The notes under the pieces are model-generated. The model did no database searches and was not told the origin of the DNA. It worked only from the letters and a program-made list of their open reading frames with translations. A stretch of 64,000 nucleotides of DNA from NCBI GenBank assembly GCA_900316745.1, contig ONEB01000001.1, positions 1-64,000 of the forward strand, written 5' to 3'. Below are positions 40,737-49,705 of the stretch, piece by piece. The position numbers and the translations under genes are program-made. The stretch is from an uncultured Eubacteriales bacterium (GTDB lineage Bacteria; Bacillota; Clostridia; Oscillospirales; Oscillospiraceae). Each line of letters begins with the position of its first letter. Positions within the stretch are counted from its first letter, which is position 1.

Positions 40737-41758
40737 TATGCCTCCTCCTGCGCGGCAACGCGCATTTCGGAAACGTGCTCTGTGATCTCGGCGATGATGC
40801 CGGATTCCGCAAACGCCTTGGCCTGACGGATCGCGGCAAAGAAGCTCTTCGCGTCCGACGAGCCGTGCGCCTTGATGACGGGCTTCGAGATGCCGAGCAG
40901 CGCCGTGCCGCCGACCTCACTGGGGTCGAGCTTGCCCTTGAGCGCGCCGAACTCGCCCTTGATCAGGAGCGCCGAGAACAGATTCTTGACGTTTTTCTTG
41001 AACATGCCCTTCAGAAGGCTCAGCATGTATTTGAGCGTGCCCTCGATGCCTTTGAGCAGGATGTTGCCGGTGAAGCCGTCCGTCACGAGCACGTCGACCT
41101 CGTCCCGAAAGATCTGCGAGGCCTCGACATTGCCGATGAAGCGGATGCGTCCCTGCGCGTCGGCGTCCTTCAGAAGCGCATACGCCTCGTGGCGCAGGGT
41201 GTCGCCCTTGTGCTCCTCGGTGCCGTTGGAGAGCAGGCCCACGCGCGGCACGTTCACGCCGTGCATGCGCTTCATGTAGAAATTGCCCATGAACGCGAAC
41301 TGCAGCAGATATTCCGCCGTGCACTCCACGTTCGCGCCGCAGTCGATGAGCATGCAGCCGCTGCCGCTGTTCGGGAGGACGGGTGCGAGCGCCGCACGGC
41401 GGATGCCGCGCACGCGCTTGACCGTGAGCGTCGCGCCCGTGAGGAGTGCGCCCGTGCTGCCCGCGGAGACGACGGCGTCGCCCTTCCCCTCTTTCAGCAG
41501 GCGCAGCGCCACCGCCATGGAGGAGTCCTTCTTCCGGCGCGTCGCGGTGCTGGGATCGTCGTCCATCGTGATGATCTCGCGCGCATCGACGATCTCGGGC
41601 ATGTCCGCAACCTTTTCCGCGCGCAGGACAGCCTCGATCTCCTCCTGCTTTCCGACGAGCGTGAGCTCCACGCCGAGCTCTTTTTTCGCTTTCAGCGCGC
41701 CCTTTACGATCTCCTGCGGGGCGTTGTCGCCGCCCATCGCGTCAATAATAATTCTCAT
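40736..41758 (-). CDS. plsX: Phosphate acyltransferase PlsX
   Basis: Converts acyl-ACP to acyl-phosphate, the first step of membrane phospholipid synthesis in Gram-positives; peripheral membrane. Signatures: MRIIIDAMGGDNAPQEIVKGAL, AGSTGALLTGATL, IDCGANVECTAEYLLQFAFMG, ALLGISKPVIKAHGSSD. Length 340. The start overlaps the trmFO stop (ATGA). Confidence 0.96.
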   Translation of the reverse strand: MRIIIDAMGGDNAPQEIVKGALKAKKELGVELTLVGKQEEIEAVLRAEKVADMPEIVDAREIITMDDDPSTATRRKKDSSMAVALRLLKEGKGDAVVSAGSTGALLTGATLTVKRVRGIRRAALAPVLPNSGSGCMLIDCGANVECTAEYLLQFAFMGNFYMKRMHGVNVPRVGLLSNGTEEHKGDTLRHEAYALLKDADAQGRIRFIGNVEASQIFRDEVDVLVTDGFTGNILLKGIEGTLKYMLSLLKGMFKKNVKNLFSALLIKGEFGALKGKLDPSEVGGTALLGISKPVIKAHGSSDAKSFFAAIRQAKAFAESGIIAEITEHVSEMRVAAQEEA

Positions 41759-43074
41759 TTCTTCAATACCTCTTTATCTGTCATAAGCCCATCCATGATT
41801 TGCAGCGAGCGCTCGGAGATGGCGGCGTTTTTGTTGCGCTTGCCCTTGACGCGGTAGCCCAGCTCCTTAATAATGCCGAAGTTGATGTTCATCGGCTGGA
41901 AATCTCCGACGCTGCCGCCGGAGACATAGAGCCCCAGCGCGCCGATGGCGGTCTCCTGCGGGAAATCCACAGCCTCCAGCCCCAGAACCTCCGCCGCCGT
42001 CTCGATGCCGACGAGCGCGCCGGACGCACAGGACTCCACATAGCCCTCCACGCCGGTCATCTGTCCGGCAAAGCGGATGCGCGGCTCGCTCTTCAGGCGG
42101 TAATAGCGATCGAGCAGCTTGGGGGAATTCAGATAGGTGTTGCGGTGCATGACGCCGTAGCGCACAAACTCCGCGTTCTTCAGCGCCGGGATCATCGTGA
42201 ACACGCGCTTCTGCTCGCCCCACGTCAGGTGTGTCTGGAAGCCGACGAGGTTATAGAGCGTCCCCTCGGCGTTGTCGCGCCGGAGCTGCACAACGGCGTA
42301 GTTGTCTTTCCCCGTGCGGGGATCGCGCAGTCCGACGGGCTTTAAGGGGCCGTAGCGCAGGGTGTCCTCCCCGCGGCGCGCCATGACCTCCACGGGCATG
42401 CAGCCCTCGAACACGCCGCCGTCATCAAAGCCGTGCACCGGCGCCTCCTTTGCCGCGGCAAGCTCGCGCACAAAGGCGATATACTCGTCCTTGTCCATGG
42501 GACAGTTTACATAATCTGCTGTTCCCTTGTCATAGCGGGAGGCGAAGAACGCGCTTTCCATGTCTACGCTCTCGAGCGTGACGATGGGGGCGACGGCGTC
42601 ATAGAAATGCAGATCGAACTCCGGACAGAGCTTCGCGATCGCGTCCGCCATGGCGTCGGAGGTGAGGGGTCCCGTGGCGAGAATGACGATCCCCTCTGCC
42701 GGGATCTCGGTGGCCTCCATGGAGACGACCTCGATGTTGGGGTGGTTCCGGATCGCCTCGGTGATCGTGCGGGCAAAGCCCTCGCGGTCCACGGCAAGCG
42801 CGCCGCCCGCGGCAACGCGGTTGCGGTCGGCGCTCATCATGATGACGGAATCGAGCTTGCGCAGCTCTGCCTTCAGCAGACCCACGGCGTTCGTGAGCTC
42901 GTCGCTGCGCAGGGAGTTGGAGCACACGAGCTCGCCGAAGTCCGGCGAAACGTGCGCGGGGGTCATCTTATGCGGCTTCATCTCCACGAGACGCACCGGG
43001 ATACCGCGTTTGGCGAGCTGCCATGCGCATTCGCTTCCGGCCAGTCCCGCGCCGATGACGGTCACAGAGGTCAT
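41755..43074 (-). CDS. trmFO: Folate- and FAD-dependent tRNA m5U54 methyltransferase
   Basis: Makes ribothymidine 54 of tRNA using methylenetetrahydrofolate. N-terminal FAD motif TVIGAGLAGSECAWQLA; further marks VEMKPHKMTPAH, LVCSNSLRSDELTNAVGLLKAEL, FAGQMTGVEGYVESCASGALVGI, QPMNINFGI. Length 439 from the second ATG (43074), which sits 8 bases from GAAGGAG; the ATG at 43080 is too close to that site. No promoter is obvious in the short gap after topA, so read-through past the topA hairpin may supply it. Confidence 0.95.
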   Translation of the reverse strand: MTSVTVIGAGLAGSECAWQLAKRGIPVRLVEMKPHKMTPAHVSPDFGELVCSNSLRSDELTNAVGLLKAELRKLDSVIMMSADRNRVAAGGALAVDREGFARTITEAIRNHPNIEVVSMEATEIPAEGIVILATGPLTSDAMADAIAKLCPEFDLHFYDAVAPIVTLESVDMESAFFASRYDKGTADYVNCPMDKDEYIAFVRELAAAKEAPVHGFDDGGVFEGCMPVEVMARRGEDTLRYGPLKPVGLRDPRTGKDNYAVVQLRRDNAEGTLYNLVGFQTHLTWGEQKRVFTMIPALKNAEFVRYGVMHRNTYLNSPKLLDRYYRLKSEPRIRFAGQMTGVEGYVESCASGALVGIETAAEVLGLEAVDFPQETAIGALGLYVSGGSVGDFQPMNINFGIIKELGYRVKGKRNKNAAISERSLQIMDGLMTDKEVLKK

Positions 43075-43094
43075 AATCATTTCTCCTTCTCAGG

Positions 43095-43123
43095 AAAAAG
43101 GGCGACCGTCCTGGTCGCCCTTT
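43095..43123 (-). terminator. Terminator after topA
   Basis: On the - strand AAAGGGCGACC pairs with GGTCGCCCTTT around 5 nt and is followed by TTCC after a T5 run. It lies in the 50-bp gap before trmFO. Confidence 0.8.
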
Positions 43124-43124
43124 G

Positions 43125-45371
43125 TTACTTTGCTTTCGTGGTCTTTTTGGCTGCAGTCTTCTTCGCGGCGGGCTTTTTTGCCGTGGATTTTTTCGCAGCC
43201 GTCTTCTTCTCCGGCACCGGCGGCTCGGCGCCGTCGGCAGGCGTCTCATCCGTCTTCTTTCTGCGGCGGTAACCGCGCTGATCCTCGGGGACAAAGCTCT
43301 TGCAGGCCTCGTTGATGCAAAACGGCTTTTTCTTGCCCTTGCCGGCGGGCTTAAAGAGCGTCTTGCCGCAGTCGGGGCAGAACTCCTTGGTCGGCACCTC
43401 CCAGCTCATGAAGCCGCACTCCTGCCCGCGCTCGCAGGCATAGAACGTGTAGCCCTTGCGGCTGGTACGCTTCAGGATGCGGCTGCCGCAGCGGGGGCAC
43501 TTGCCGGGCATCTCGATGACGAGGGGCTTGGTGAACGTGCAATCCGGGAAGCCGGGGCAGGCAAGGAAGCGGCCGAAGCGCCCGGTCTTGACGACCATCT
43601 GGCGTCCGCAGACGTCGCAGACCTCGTCCGAGAGCTCGTCGGGGACCTTGATGTGCTGCCCCTCCAGCGCCTTTTCCGCGCTCGTGAGCTCGCTGTCGAA
43701 GCCGCCGTAGAACGAGGCGAGCACGTCCTTCCACTTCGCGTCGCCGGACTCGATGTGGTCGAGCTCGTCTTCCATGTGGGCGGTGAACTTCAGGTCAACG
43801 ATGTCCTTGAAGTAATCCTCCATGAGCTGCGTGACGGCCTCGCCGAGGTTCGTCGGGCGCAGGTATTTGCCCTCTTTGATGACATAGTTGCGGCTCGTGA
43901 TCGTGCTGATCGTGGGCGCGTAGGTGCTCGGGCGTCCGATGCCCTTTTCCTCCATGGCGCGGATCAGTGTCGCCTCGGTATAGCGCGTGGGCGGCTGGGT
44001 GAACTGCTGCTCTTTGGTGAGCTTTTCGGGCAGGACCGTGTCGCCGGGCTTGAGCGCGGGCAGCGGACGGCGCACCTCGCTGGTCTCCTCGTCCCTGGCC
44101 TCCTCATACACGGCGGTGTAGCCCGCAAACTTCTGCTCGGAGTAGTTGGCGCGGAACGTATGGCCTGCGCAGCGCGCGTCGACGACGACGTTGTCATAGA
44201 TCGCGTTCGCCATCTGGCACGCCGTGAAGCGGCCCCAGATCAGGCGGTACAGGCGGTACTGCTCCTGCGTGAGATCATGGCGCACGGACTCGGGCGTGAG
44301 CGTCACGTCCGTGGGACGGATCGCCTCGTGGGCGTCCTGCGCGCCGGATTTGGTTTTGAACGTGCGGGTCTTTTCCGGGTAATACTCCGGACCGTAGCGG
44401 CCGATGATGAAGTCCTTTGCCGCGCGCAGCGCCTCGTCGGACAGGCGCAGGGAGTCGGTACGCATATAGGTGATGAGACCCGTGGTGCCGCGCCCCGCGA
44501 GATCGACGCCCTCATAGAGCTGCTGAGCGATGGACATGGTGCGCCGCGGCGTCATGCCGAGACGGCGGCTTGCCTCCTGCTGGAGCGTGGAGGTGATGAA
44601 CGGAGGCGACGGGCTGCGCTGCTTTTCGCCGCGCTTGACATCGTGCATCGTAAAGGGCTGCGCCGTCACGTCACGTATGATCGCGTCGGCTGCCGCCTCG
44701 CTCTTGACGTCCGCTTTCTTGTCGCCCTCGCCGTAATAGCGGGCGGAAAACGTATCGCCGGTGTCGCAGCGAAGCTCCGCATCGATGAGCCAGTACTCCT
44801 CGCTCTTAAAGTCGCGGATCTCGCGCTCGCGGTCGACCACGATGCGCGTGGCGACACTCTGCACGCGGCCGGCGGAGAGACCGGGCTTGACCTTTTTCCA
44901 CAGCAGAGGGCTGAGCTTATAGCCCACGATGCGGTCAAGGATGCGGCGCGCCTGCTGGGCGTCCACCAGATCCTGATCGATCTCGCGCGGCGCCTGGATG
45001 CTCTCGGTGACGACGCGTCTGGTGATCTCGTTGAAGGTCACGCGCTTCGCCTTTTCGTCCGGGAGATTCAAAAGCTCTTTCAAATGCCACGAAATGGCCT
45101 CGCCCTCGCGGTCCGGGTCGGTCGCGAGATAGACGGTGTTCGCGCTCTTGGAGCGCTTTTTCAGATCCGCGATCACGTCCTCGCGGCCCTTGACGGGGAT
45201 ATACTGCGGCTCAAAGCCCGCCTCGATGTCCACGCCGAGCTTGCTCTTCGGCAGGTCGCGCAGGTGGCCCATCGAGGCCACGACCTTATAATTCGTGCCG
45301 AGATATTTTTCAATTGTTCTCGCCTTTGCCGGAGACTCGACGATGACGAGATCCGTCTTTGCCTTTGCCAT
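43125..45371 (-). CDS. topA: DNA topoisomerase I
   Basis: Type IA topoisomerase relaxing negative supercoils. Toprim at the N-terminus (VESPAKARTIEKYLG; DPDREGEAISWHL), catalytic Tyr302 in GLITYMRTDS, and DAHEAIRPTDV. The C-terminus has three zinc-ribbon units (CDVCGRQ...C, CPRCGSR...C, CPDCGKT...C) and a tail of about 27 residues nearly all Lys, Ala and Thr, a histone-like tail also seen in other Clostridia. Length 748. Operon with dprA and an SpoU methyltransferase. Confidence 0.97.
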   Translation of the reverse strand: MAKAKTDLVIVESPAKARTIEKYLGTNYKVVASMGHLRDLPKSKLGVDIEAGFEPQYIPVKGREDVIADLKKRSKSANTVYLATDPDREGEAISWHLKELLNLPDEKAKRVTFNEITRRVVTESIQAPREIDQDLVDAQQARRILDRIVGYKLSPLLWKKVKPGLSAGRVQSVATRIVVDREREIRDFKSEEYWLIDAELRCDTGDTFSARYYGEGDKKADVKSEAAADAIIRDVTAQPFTMHDVKRGEKQRSPSPPFITSTLQQEASRRLGMTPRRTMSIAQQLYEGVDLAGRGTTGLITYMRTDSLRLSDEALRAAKDFIIGRYGPEYYPEKTRTFKTKSGAQDAHEAIRPTDVTLTPESVRHDLTQEQYRLYRLIWGRFTACQMANAIYDNVVVDARCAGHTFRANYSEQKFAGYTAVYEEARDEETSEVRRPLPALKPGDTVLPEKLTKEQQFTQPPTRYTEATLIRAMEEKGIGRPSTYAPTISTITSRNYVIKEGKYLRPTNLGEAVTQLMEDYFKDIVDLKFTAHMEDELDHIESGDAKWKDVLASFYGGFDSELTSAEKALEGQHIKVPDELSDEVCDVCGRQMVVKTGRFGRFLACPGFPDCTFTKPLVIEMPGKCPRCGSRILKRTSRKGYTFYACERGQECGFMSWEVPTKEFCPDCGKTLFKPAGKGKKKPFCINEACKSFVPEDQRGYRRRKKTDETPADGAEPPVPEKKTAAKKSTAKKPAAKKTAAKKTTKAK

Positions 45372-45407
45372 AGAATGGCCTACCTCCTGTAATGGTTGTA
45401 TGCTTGT

Positions 45408-46571
45408 TCACTTTACGGGTGTGATGCTCAGCGCATAGCGCTTGCCGGGCGTCTGGGTCACAATGCCCATGATCTGCAGCATCGTGAGCTCCGCCATGGC
45501 CTCGGCGGAGGCCAGCCCCGTGCGCTCAAGAAGATCATCGAGCAGCAGCTCACCCTGGGTGAGCGCCGCGACGATCAGCGTCTCAGGCTCGTTGAGTCCT
45601 TTTTTGAGCATCTCCATGTCAATATATGCCGGGTCGTTTTCTTTGTCAATCCCTTTTTGCTCCGGCTCCGGCGCGGCGGCCGCCTCTCCGGGCGGGTGCA
45701 GAGCGGGATACTCGCTCTCGAAATCCGCCAGCACATCCCATGCGCAGGCGGCGGGACGCGCGCCGTCCATGAGCAGCGCGTTTGAGCCGGCTGCGCTCTT
45801 TGTGTCCACATTGCCGGGCACGACGAAGACCTCCTTGTTCTGCTCGATGGTCTCGTCGGCAAAGAGAAGCGCGCCGCTTTTCTTCGGCGCCTCCACAACG
45901 ATCGTCGCCATGGCAAGCCCCGCCGTGATGCGGTTGCGCATCCGAAAGCCCTGCATGGCGCGATCCTGCGGGGCAAACTCGCCCACGACTGCGCCGGTGC
46001 GCGCAACGCGCTCGGAAAGCGCGCCGCCAAAGCCGCTGTCGATCGCCGCGCCCGTGACGCCGATGACAATGCCGCCCTGCTCCAGCGCCCCCTCTGCCGC
46101 GGCGCCGTCCACGCCGTCGGTCATGCCGGAGACGAGGATGCAGCCGGAGCGGGCGATGTCAGCGCCGAAGGTCTTCGCCGTTTTAAGCCCGTACTGCGAG
46201 GCGCGGCGCGTGCCGACCACGGCAACGGCAGGGCGGTCATCCACCATCGGCAGTCTGCCCAGTACATAGAGGACGCTCGGCGCGGAATCGAGAAGCCGGA
46301 GCCTGGCGGGATAGCCCGCGTCGCGCAGCGTAATGAGGCTGATCCCCTCGCGCTCGCAGATCTCGAGCGCCCGCCCGGCGGCGTCCAGATTCTTGTCCAG
46401 CAGGTCGCGCTCCTCCGACGGACGCAGCCGCACGCCCAGACCCGCGAGATCCTCCCGCCGGGCAAAGTAGAGCGTGCGCGCCCCGTCGCAATGCTGAAGC
46501 AGCGCGTTTTTCACCTCGGGGCGCACGGCGCTGCGCATCGAGAGCCATACCCAGTATTGCAGTTCAGACAT
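45408..46571 (-). CDS. dprA: DNA processing protein DprA
   Basis: Loads RecA on incoming single-stranded DNA during transformation; widespread even in bacteria not known to be competent. Rossmann-like core: AVVGTRRASQYGLKTA, LVSGMTDGVDGAAAEGALEQGG, FRMRNRITAGLAMATIVVEAPKKSGALLFADE, EVFVVPGNVD. A C-terminal winged-helix follows an Ala/Pro/Glu linker. ATG 46571 has GGGGAG with 8-9 nt spacing. Product 387 residues. The topA gene follows, the standard order. Confidence 0.93.
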   Translation of the reverse strand: MSELQYWVWLSMRSAVRPEVKNALLQHCDGARTLYFARREDLAGLGVRLRPSEERDLLDKNLDAAGRALEICEREGISLITLRDAGYPARLRLLDSAPSVLYVLGRLPMVDDRPAVAVVGTRRASQYGLKTAKTFGADIARSGCILVSGMTDGVDGAAAEGALEQGGIVIGVTGAAIDSGFGGALSERVARTGAVVGEFAPQDRAMQGFRMRNRITAGLAMATIVVEAPKKSGALLFADETIEQNKEVFVVPGNVDTKSAAGSNALLMDGARPAACAWDVLADFESEYPALHPPGEAAAAPEPEQKGIDKENDPAYIDMEMLKKGLNEPETLIVAALTQGELLLDDLLERTGLASAEAMAELTMLQIMGIVTQTPGKRYALSITPVK

Positions 46572-46594
46572 GCGCCGTTCTCCCCTTTCCGGTG

Positions 46595-47347
46595 TTATTG
46601 GTTCCGCACGATCTCCCACATGAGGAGGGAGGCCGCGACGGCTGCGTTCAACGATTCGCTGTCCGGCTGCATGGGGATGATAATCTCCCCGTCGCAGCGA
46701 GCGAGAAGCGCCTCGCTCAGTCCCTGCCCCTCGCTGCCGACGGCGACGGCAGCGAGCGAAAGATTGACTCTGCGCACATCCTGCGCCGCGTCTGTGAGCG
46801 CCGCGCCGTAGAGCGGCAGGACGCTCCGCTTTAAGAGCGCGTCCAGCTGATCCATCGAGCAGGCGAACACGCACTGGCGGAAAATCGCGCCCATCGTGGC
46901 GCGGGCGGTCTTGGGACTGTAAAGATCGGCGCACGCGCCCACGAGCGCCACGGCCTCGAAGCCCAGCGCGTTCGCGGTACGCACGACGGTGCCGACGTTG
47001 CCGGGGTCCTGCACGCCCTCAAGGACGAGCAGGTGATCAACCCGCTCCGGGATCGTTTGCTCCGGCATACGGATCGTAAAGACCGGGCCGGGCGAGTTGG
47101 AAAGCGGCGAAACATACTCCACGAGCGAAGCCGGCGCGGTGATCTGACGCACACCCTCCGGCAGCGAAAACGCCGCCTTCTCCGCCCAGAGGACAGTCTC
47201 CACGCGCGCGGAAAACTGGATTGCCTCGCGCAGGAGCTTCTCACCGTCGAGCACAAAAACGCCCGCCTCCGCACGCGCGCGGCGCGACTGGCCGAGGGCG
47301 CGCAGATTCTGGATCTGTGGATTTTTCCGGGATGTGATGTGCTCCAT
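46595..47347 (-). CDS. TrmH/SpoU-family RNA 2'-O-methyltransferase
   Basis: A 250-residue SPOUT methyltransferase. An N-terminal substrate-binding segment (ITSRKNPQIQNLRALGQSRRARAEAGVFVLDGEKLLREAI) precedes the knotted domain with VLEGVQDPGNVGTVVRTANALG, LSLAAVAVGSEGQGLS and IIIPMQPDSESLNAAVAASLLMWE. The target (23S rRNA or tRNA) cannot be decided. ATG 47347 with CGGAG upstream. First gene of the operon with dprA and topA. Confidence 0.92.
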   Translation of the reverse strand: MEHITSRKNPQIQNLRALGQSRRARAEAGVFVLDGEKLLREAIQFSARVETVLWAEKAAFSLPEGVRQITAPASLVEYVSPLSNSPGPVFTIRMPEQTIPERVDHLLVLEGVQDPGNVGTVVRTANALGFEAVALVGACADLYSPKTARATMGAIFRQCVFACSMDQLDALLKRSVLPLYGAALTDAAQDVRRVNLSLAAVAVGSEGQGLSEALLARCDGEIIIPMQPDSESLNAAVAASLLMWEIVRNQ

Positions 47348-47412
47348 GAACAGGCTCCGATCCGCCCGAAAACCGGGCTGCATACTATATAATAAACGCC
47401 AAATCGATAATT

Positions 47413-47441
47413 ACTATACTACACAGTGTTTTCTCTGTCAA
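47413..47441 (-). promoter_or_regulatory. Promoter of the methyltransferase-dprA-topA operon
   Basis: On the - strand TTGACA (47436-47441), 17-bp spacer, TATAGT (47413-47418). Confidence 0.75.
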
Positions 47442-47474
47442 ATAAAACAAGGCACCGCAGAGCGATGCCTTGTT
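47441..47474 (-). terminator. Terminator of the SulP gene
   Basis: On the - strand AACAAGGCA pairs with TGCCTTGTT around an 11-nt loop, then TTATTT. It directly abuts the -35 box of the next promoter. Confidence 0.75.
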
Positions 47475-47477
47475 GCT

Positions 47478-49586
47478 TTATTCCTTGTCCCAGTGCGCCC
47501 TGATGCGCGCATAGAGCTCGGGCGACTGCGCTTTCATGCGGTTTCTCAGCCGCTCGCGGCGATGGCGCAGGAGTCTTGCGGCAAGCGGATCGCGCTCTGA
47601 GAGGCGCTGCTCCACCAGATGGCGCTGCTGCTCCAGGCGCGCTTCCAGCGCGGCGAGCCGCTCATGGCGCAGCTCCCCTGCCTCCGCCAGCTGCTCCAGA
47701 CGCAGCTCGATGCGGTCGAGGAGCGTATCCTCGTCGAAGATCCCCGGGTGCGCAAAGCCCGCGTGCGCCTCGGCATCCGAGAGCGTGGCGCTTTCAATGG
47801 CGGCGAATTCCTCCGCGATGGAGCGCGCCATCTCGTCGAGCTTCCGATCCGCATCCGCACCGAATAGCCATTCAAACTCGGCAAACTGCTCGCTGCCCGT
47901 CTCATCCGAGGGGACATTGCAGTGGTGCAGCGGATAGGGCGGCTCCAGCCCCGCATCGCGCAGCGCAAGCTCCACGGTCTGCCGCACGCAGCCGCGGCGA
48001 ATGAGATCCCCGGCGCCGTACTGCCGGAGCTGATCATTCACCGCGCCGACGTGCTCCGTGAGATACAGCCGCACGCCGCGCTCGCGCAGGCGCTCTTCCA
48101 GCAGGCGGACGCGGTCGGCAGCGGTGATATCGATATTCGCGATGCCGCGCCCGTCCACGATGACCTGCTTCGTCTCGTCCGTGACGGCACACTCGATATC
48201 GTTTTCAAAGTCTCCGATGTTGGCGAAAAACAGGTTGCCGCTGAAGCGATAGAGCACCGTGCCCGCAATGGGGCACGCGCCGCGCGTGCGGCTCAGATCA
48301 TAAAAGCCCTCGTGTCCGGAGAGCGTGCCGAGCATGGCGCGCGGCGGCACGACGGCGCGCACGACCACGGCAAAGAAGCTCAGGAGTACGCCGACGATCA
48401 CGCCGCCCATCGTACCGAGCAAAAGCACGCCGAAAAACGCGGCTAGGAAGATGAAAAACTCGCGGCGGCTCGCCGTCCAGAGCCCGCGCGCCATTTTGAT
48501 CTCCAGAATGCCGATGAGCGCCGCAATGACGATGCCCGTGAGCACCGGCACCGGGAGATAGCGCAGCAGGGGCGTGCCGAACAGGAGCACCAGCACCATG
48601 ACAAGCGACGCCGTGACGCTCATGAGTTGACTCTTCACGCCGAACTGATCCGCCATGCCGGAGCGCGAGACGCTGCCGTTGACCGGGCAGCAGCCGACGA
48701 GCCCCGCCATGAGCTCCGCGCCGGCATAAGCCAGAAGCTCACGGCGCGTATCGATCTGATAGCGATAACGCAGGGCGTAATTATTGCTGGCAAGGAGCGT
48801 CTGCGCCATGACGACGAGCGCGATCGTGAGACTCGCGGTCGCGGCGTCCCCGGCTCTGCCCTGCAGGAGCGCAAGGCTCGGGATGCGCAGGGGCGGAAGT
48901 CCCCGCTCCACGGTCGGCAGCAGCGCCACGCCGAGGCGGTCCACATGAAACACCGCCGTTAGCACAACGCCCAGCGCGAGCAGCAGCGCCGCCATGGGAA
49001 ACCTCGGCGCAAAGCGCTTGGCGATCAGCATCAGCGCCACGGTCGCGGCGCCGAGCACGCACGACAGCGGATGGAACGCGCCCAGCTGCTCCGCGATGTT
49101 TACAAGCAGCGCCGGCAGCTCCCCGGTGCCGGGTGCGCCGCCGAAGAGCTTCGGCACCTGCATGAGGATAATCGTCGCGCCGACGCCGGAGATAAACCCG
49201 CCCATCACGGGCGAGGAGATGTACTTCACCACGCGGCCAGCTTTCACGAGCCAGAACAGCACGAACCACGCCGCCGTGCACATTGCAAGCACCGCCGCCA
49301 TCTCCATGGCGTCGGGCGTGCCGAGCGTGAGTCCCATGCCGGTGATTGCAGCGCCCGTCATGACGGCTGGCATGGCGTCCACGCCGACAACGAACTGCGG
49401 CGAGGATGTCAGCAGTCCGAACAGCAAAATCGGCAGCACCGAGCCATAGAGCCCATAGACCGGCGGCAATCCCGCGATCTGCGCATAGCCCATTGAGATC
49501 GGGATCGAGACCAGCGCCACGATTACGCCGGAGAGCATATCCGCTTTCCAATGTCGAAAAGAGATCTGCGGCAACACGCGCACCAC
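47478..49586 (-). CDS. SulP-family anion transporter with STAS domain and C-terminal extension
   Basis: About 12 membrane helices (residues 15-410) with SulP marks (GVIVALVSIPISMGYAQIAGLPPVYGLYGSVLP in parts, GCCPVNGSVSRSGM), then a cytoplasmic STAS domain (about 430-540; QVIVDGRGIANIDITAADRVRLLEE). Substrate may be sulfate, bicarbonate or another anion. About 150 further residues follow that SulP proteins usually lack: an acidic stretch and an Arg/Glu/Leu-rich predicted coiled coil (LDRIELRLEQLAEAGELRHERLAALEARL in parts). The start GTG at 49586 has no strong site. A Fur-box-like sequence overlaps the -10 region. Confidence 0.87.
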   Translation of the reverse strand: MVRVLPQISFRHWKADMLSGVIVALVSIPISMGYAQIAGLPPVYGLYGSVLPILLFGLLTSSPQFVVGVDAMPAVMTGAAITGMGLTLGTPDAMEMAAVLAMCTAAWFVLFWLVKAGRVVKYISSPVMGGFISGVGATIILMQVPKLFGGAPGTGELPALLVNIAEQLGAFHPLSCVLGAATVALMLIAKRFAPRFPMAALLLALGVVLTAVFHVDRLGVALLPTVERGLPPLRIPSLALLQGRAGDAATASLTIALVVMAQTLLASNNYALRYRYQIDTRRELLAYAGAELMAGLVGCCPVNGSVSRSGMADQFGVKSQLMSVTASLVMVLVLLFGTPLLRYLPVPVLTGIVIAALIGILEIKMARGLWTASRREFFIFLAAFFGVLLLGTMGGVIVGVLLSFFAVVVRAVVPPRAMLGTLSGHEGFYDLSRTRGACPIAGTVLYRFSGNLFFANIGDFENDIECAVTDETKQVIVDGRGIANIDITAADRVRLLEERLRERGVRLYLTEHVGAVNDQLRQYGAGDLIRRGCVRQTVELALRDAGLEPPYPLHHCNVPSDETGSEQFAEFEWLFGADADRKLDEMARSIAEEFAAIESATLSDAEAHAGFAHPGIFDEDTLLDRIELRLEQLAEAGELRHERLAALEARLEQQRHLVEQRLSERDPLAARLLRHRRERLRNRMKAQSPELYARIRAHWDKE

Positions 49587-49597
49587 ACTTTCAAAAT

Positions 49598-49616
49598 GAT
49601 AATGATATATTATACC
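49598..49616. promoter_or_regulatory. SulP promoter -10 and Fur-box-like sequence
   Basis: TATAAT on the - strand (49609-49614) with a poor -35. Overlapping it, GATAATGATATATTATACC agrees with the 19-bp Fur consensus at 13 positions by my count. Operator function is inferred only. Confidence 0.35.
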
Positions 49617-49636
49617 ATAGCTGGAGCGAAATGAGC

Positions 49637-49663
49637 AAGCCGCCGCGTGGTACGCGGCGGCTT
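49637..49663. terminator. Strong GC hairpin between the flavodoxin and SulP genes
   Basis: AAGCCGCCGCG pairs with CGCGGCGGCTT around 5 nt. Neither strand has a clear T run after it, so it may stabilise mRNA or be a weak terminator for the flavodoxin operon. A purine-only run follows (49664-49694). Confidence 0.5.
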
Positions 49664-49705
49664 AAGGGAAAGGGGGGGAAGAAAGAGAGAGAAAGAATCA
49701 ACGAG

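Noticed and set aside
43125-43215. Repetitive Lys/Ala/Thr codons at the end of topA considered as an insertion
   Set aside because: In-frame basic tails are common on Clostridial topoisomerase I.
43122-45392. + strand frame of 756 codons opposite topA
   Set aside because: Antisense shadow of topoisomerase I; no domain, no start site.
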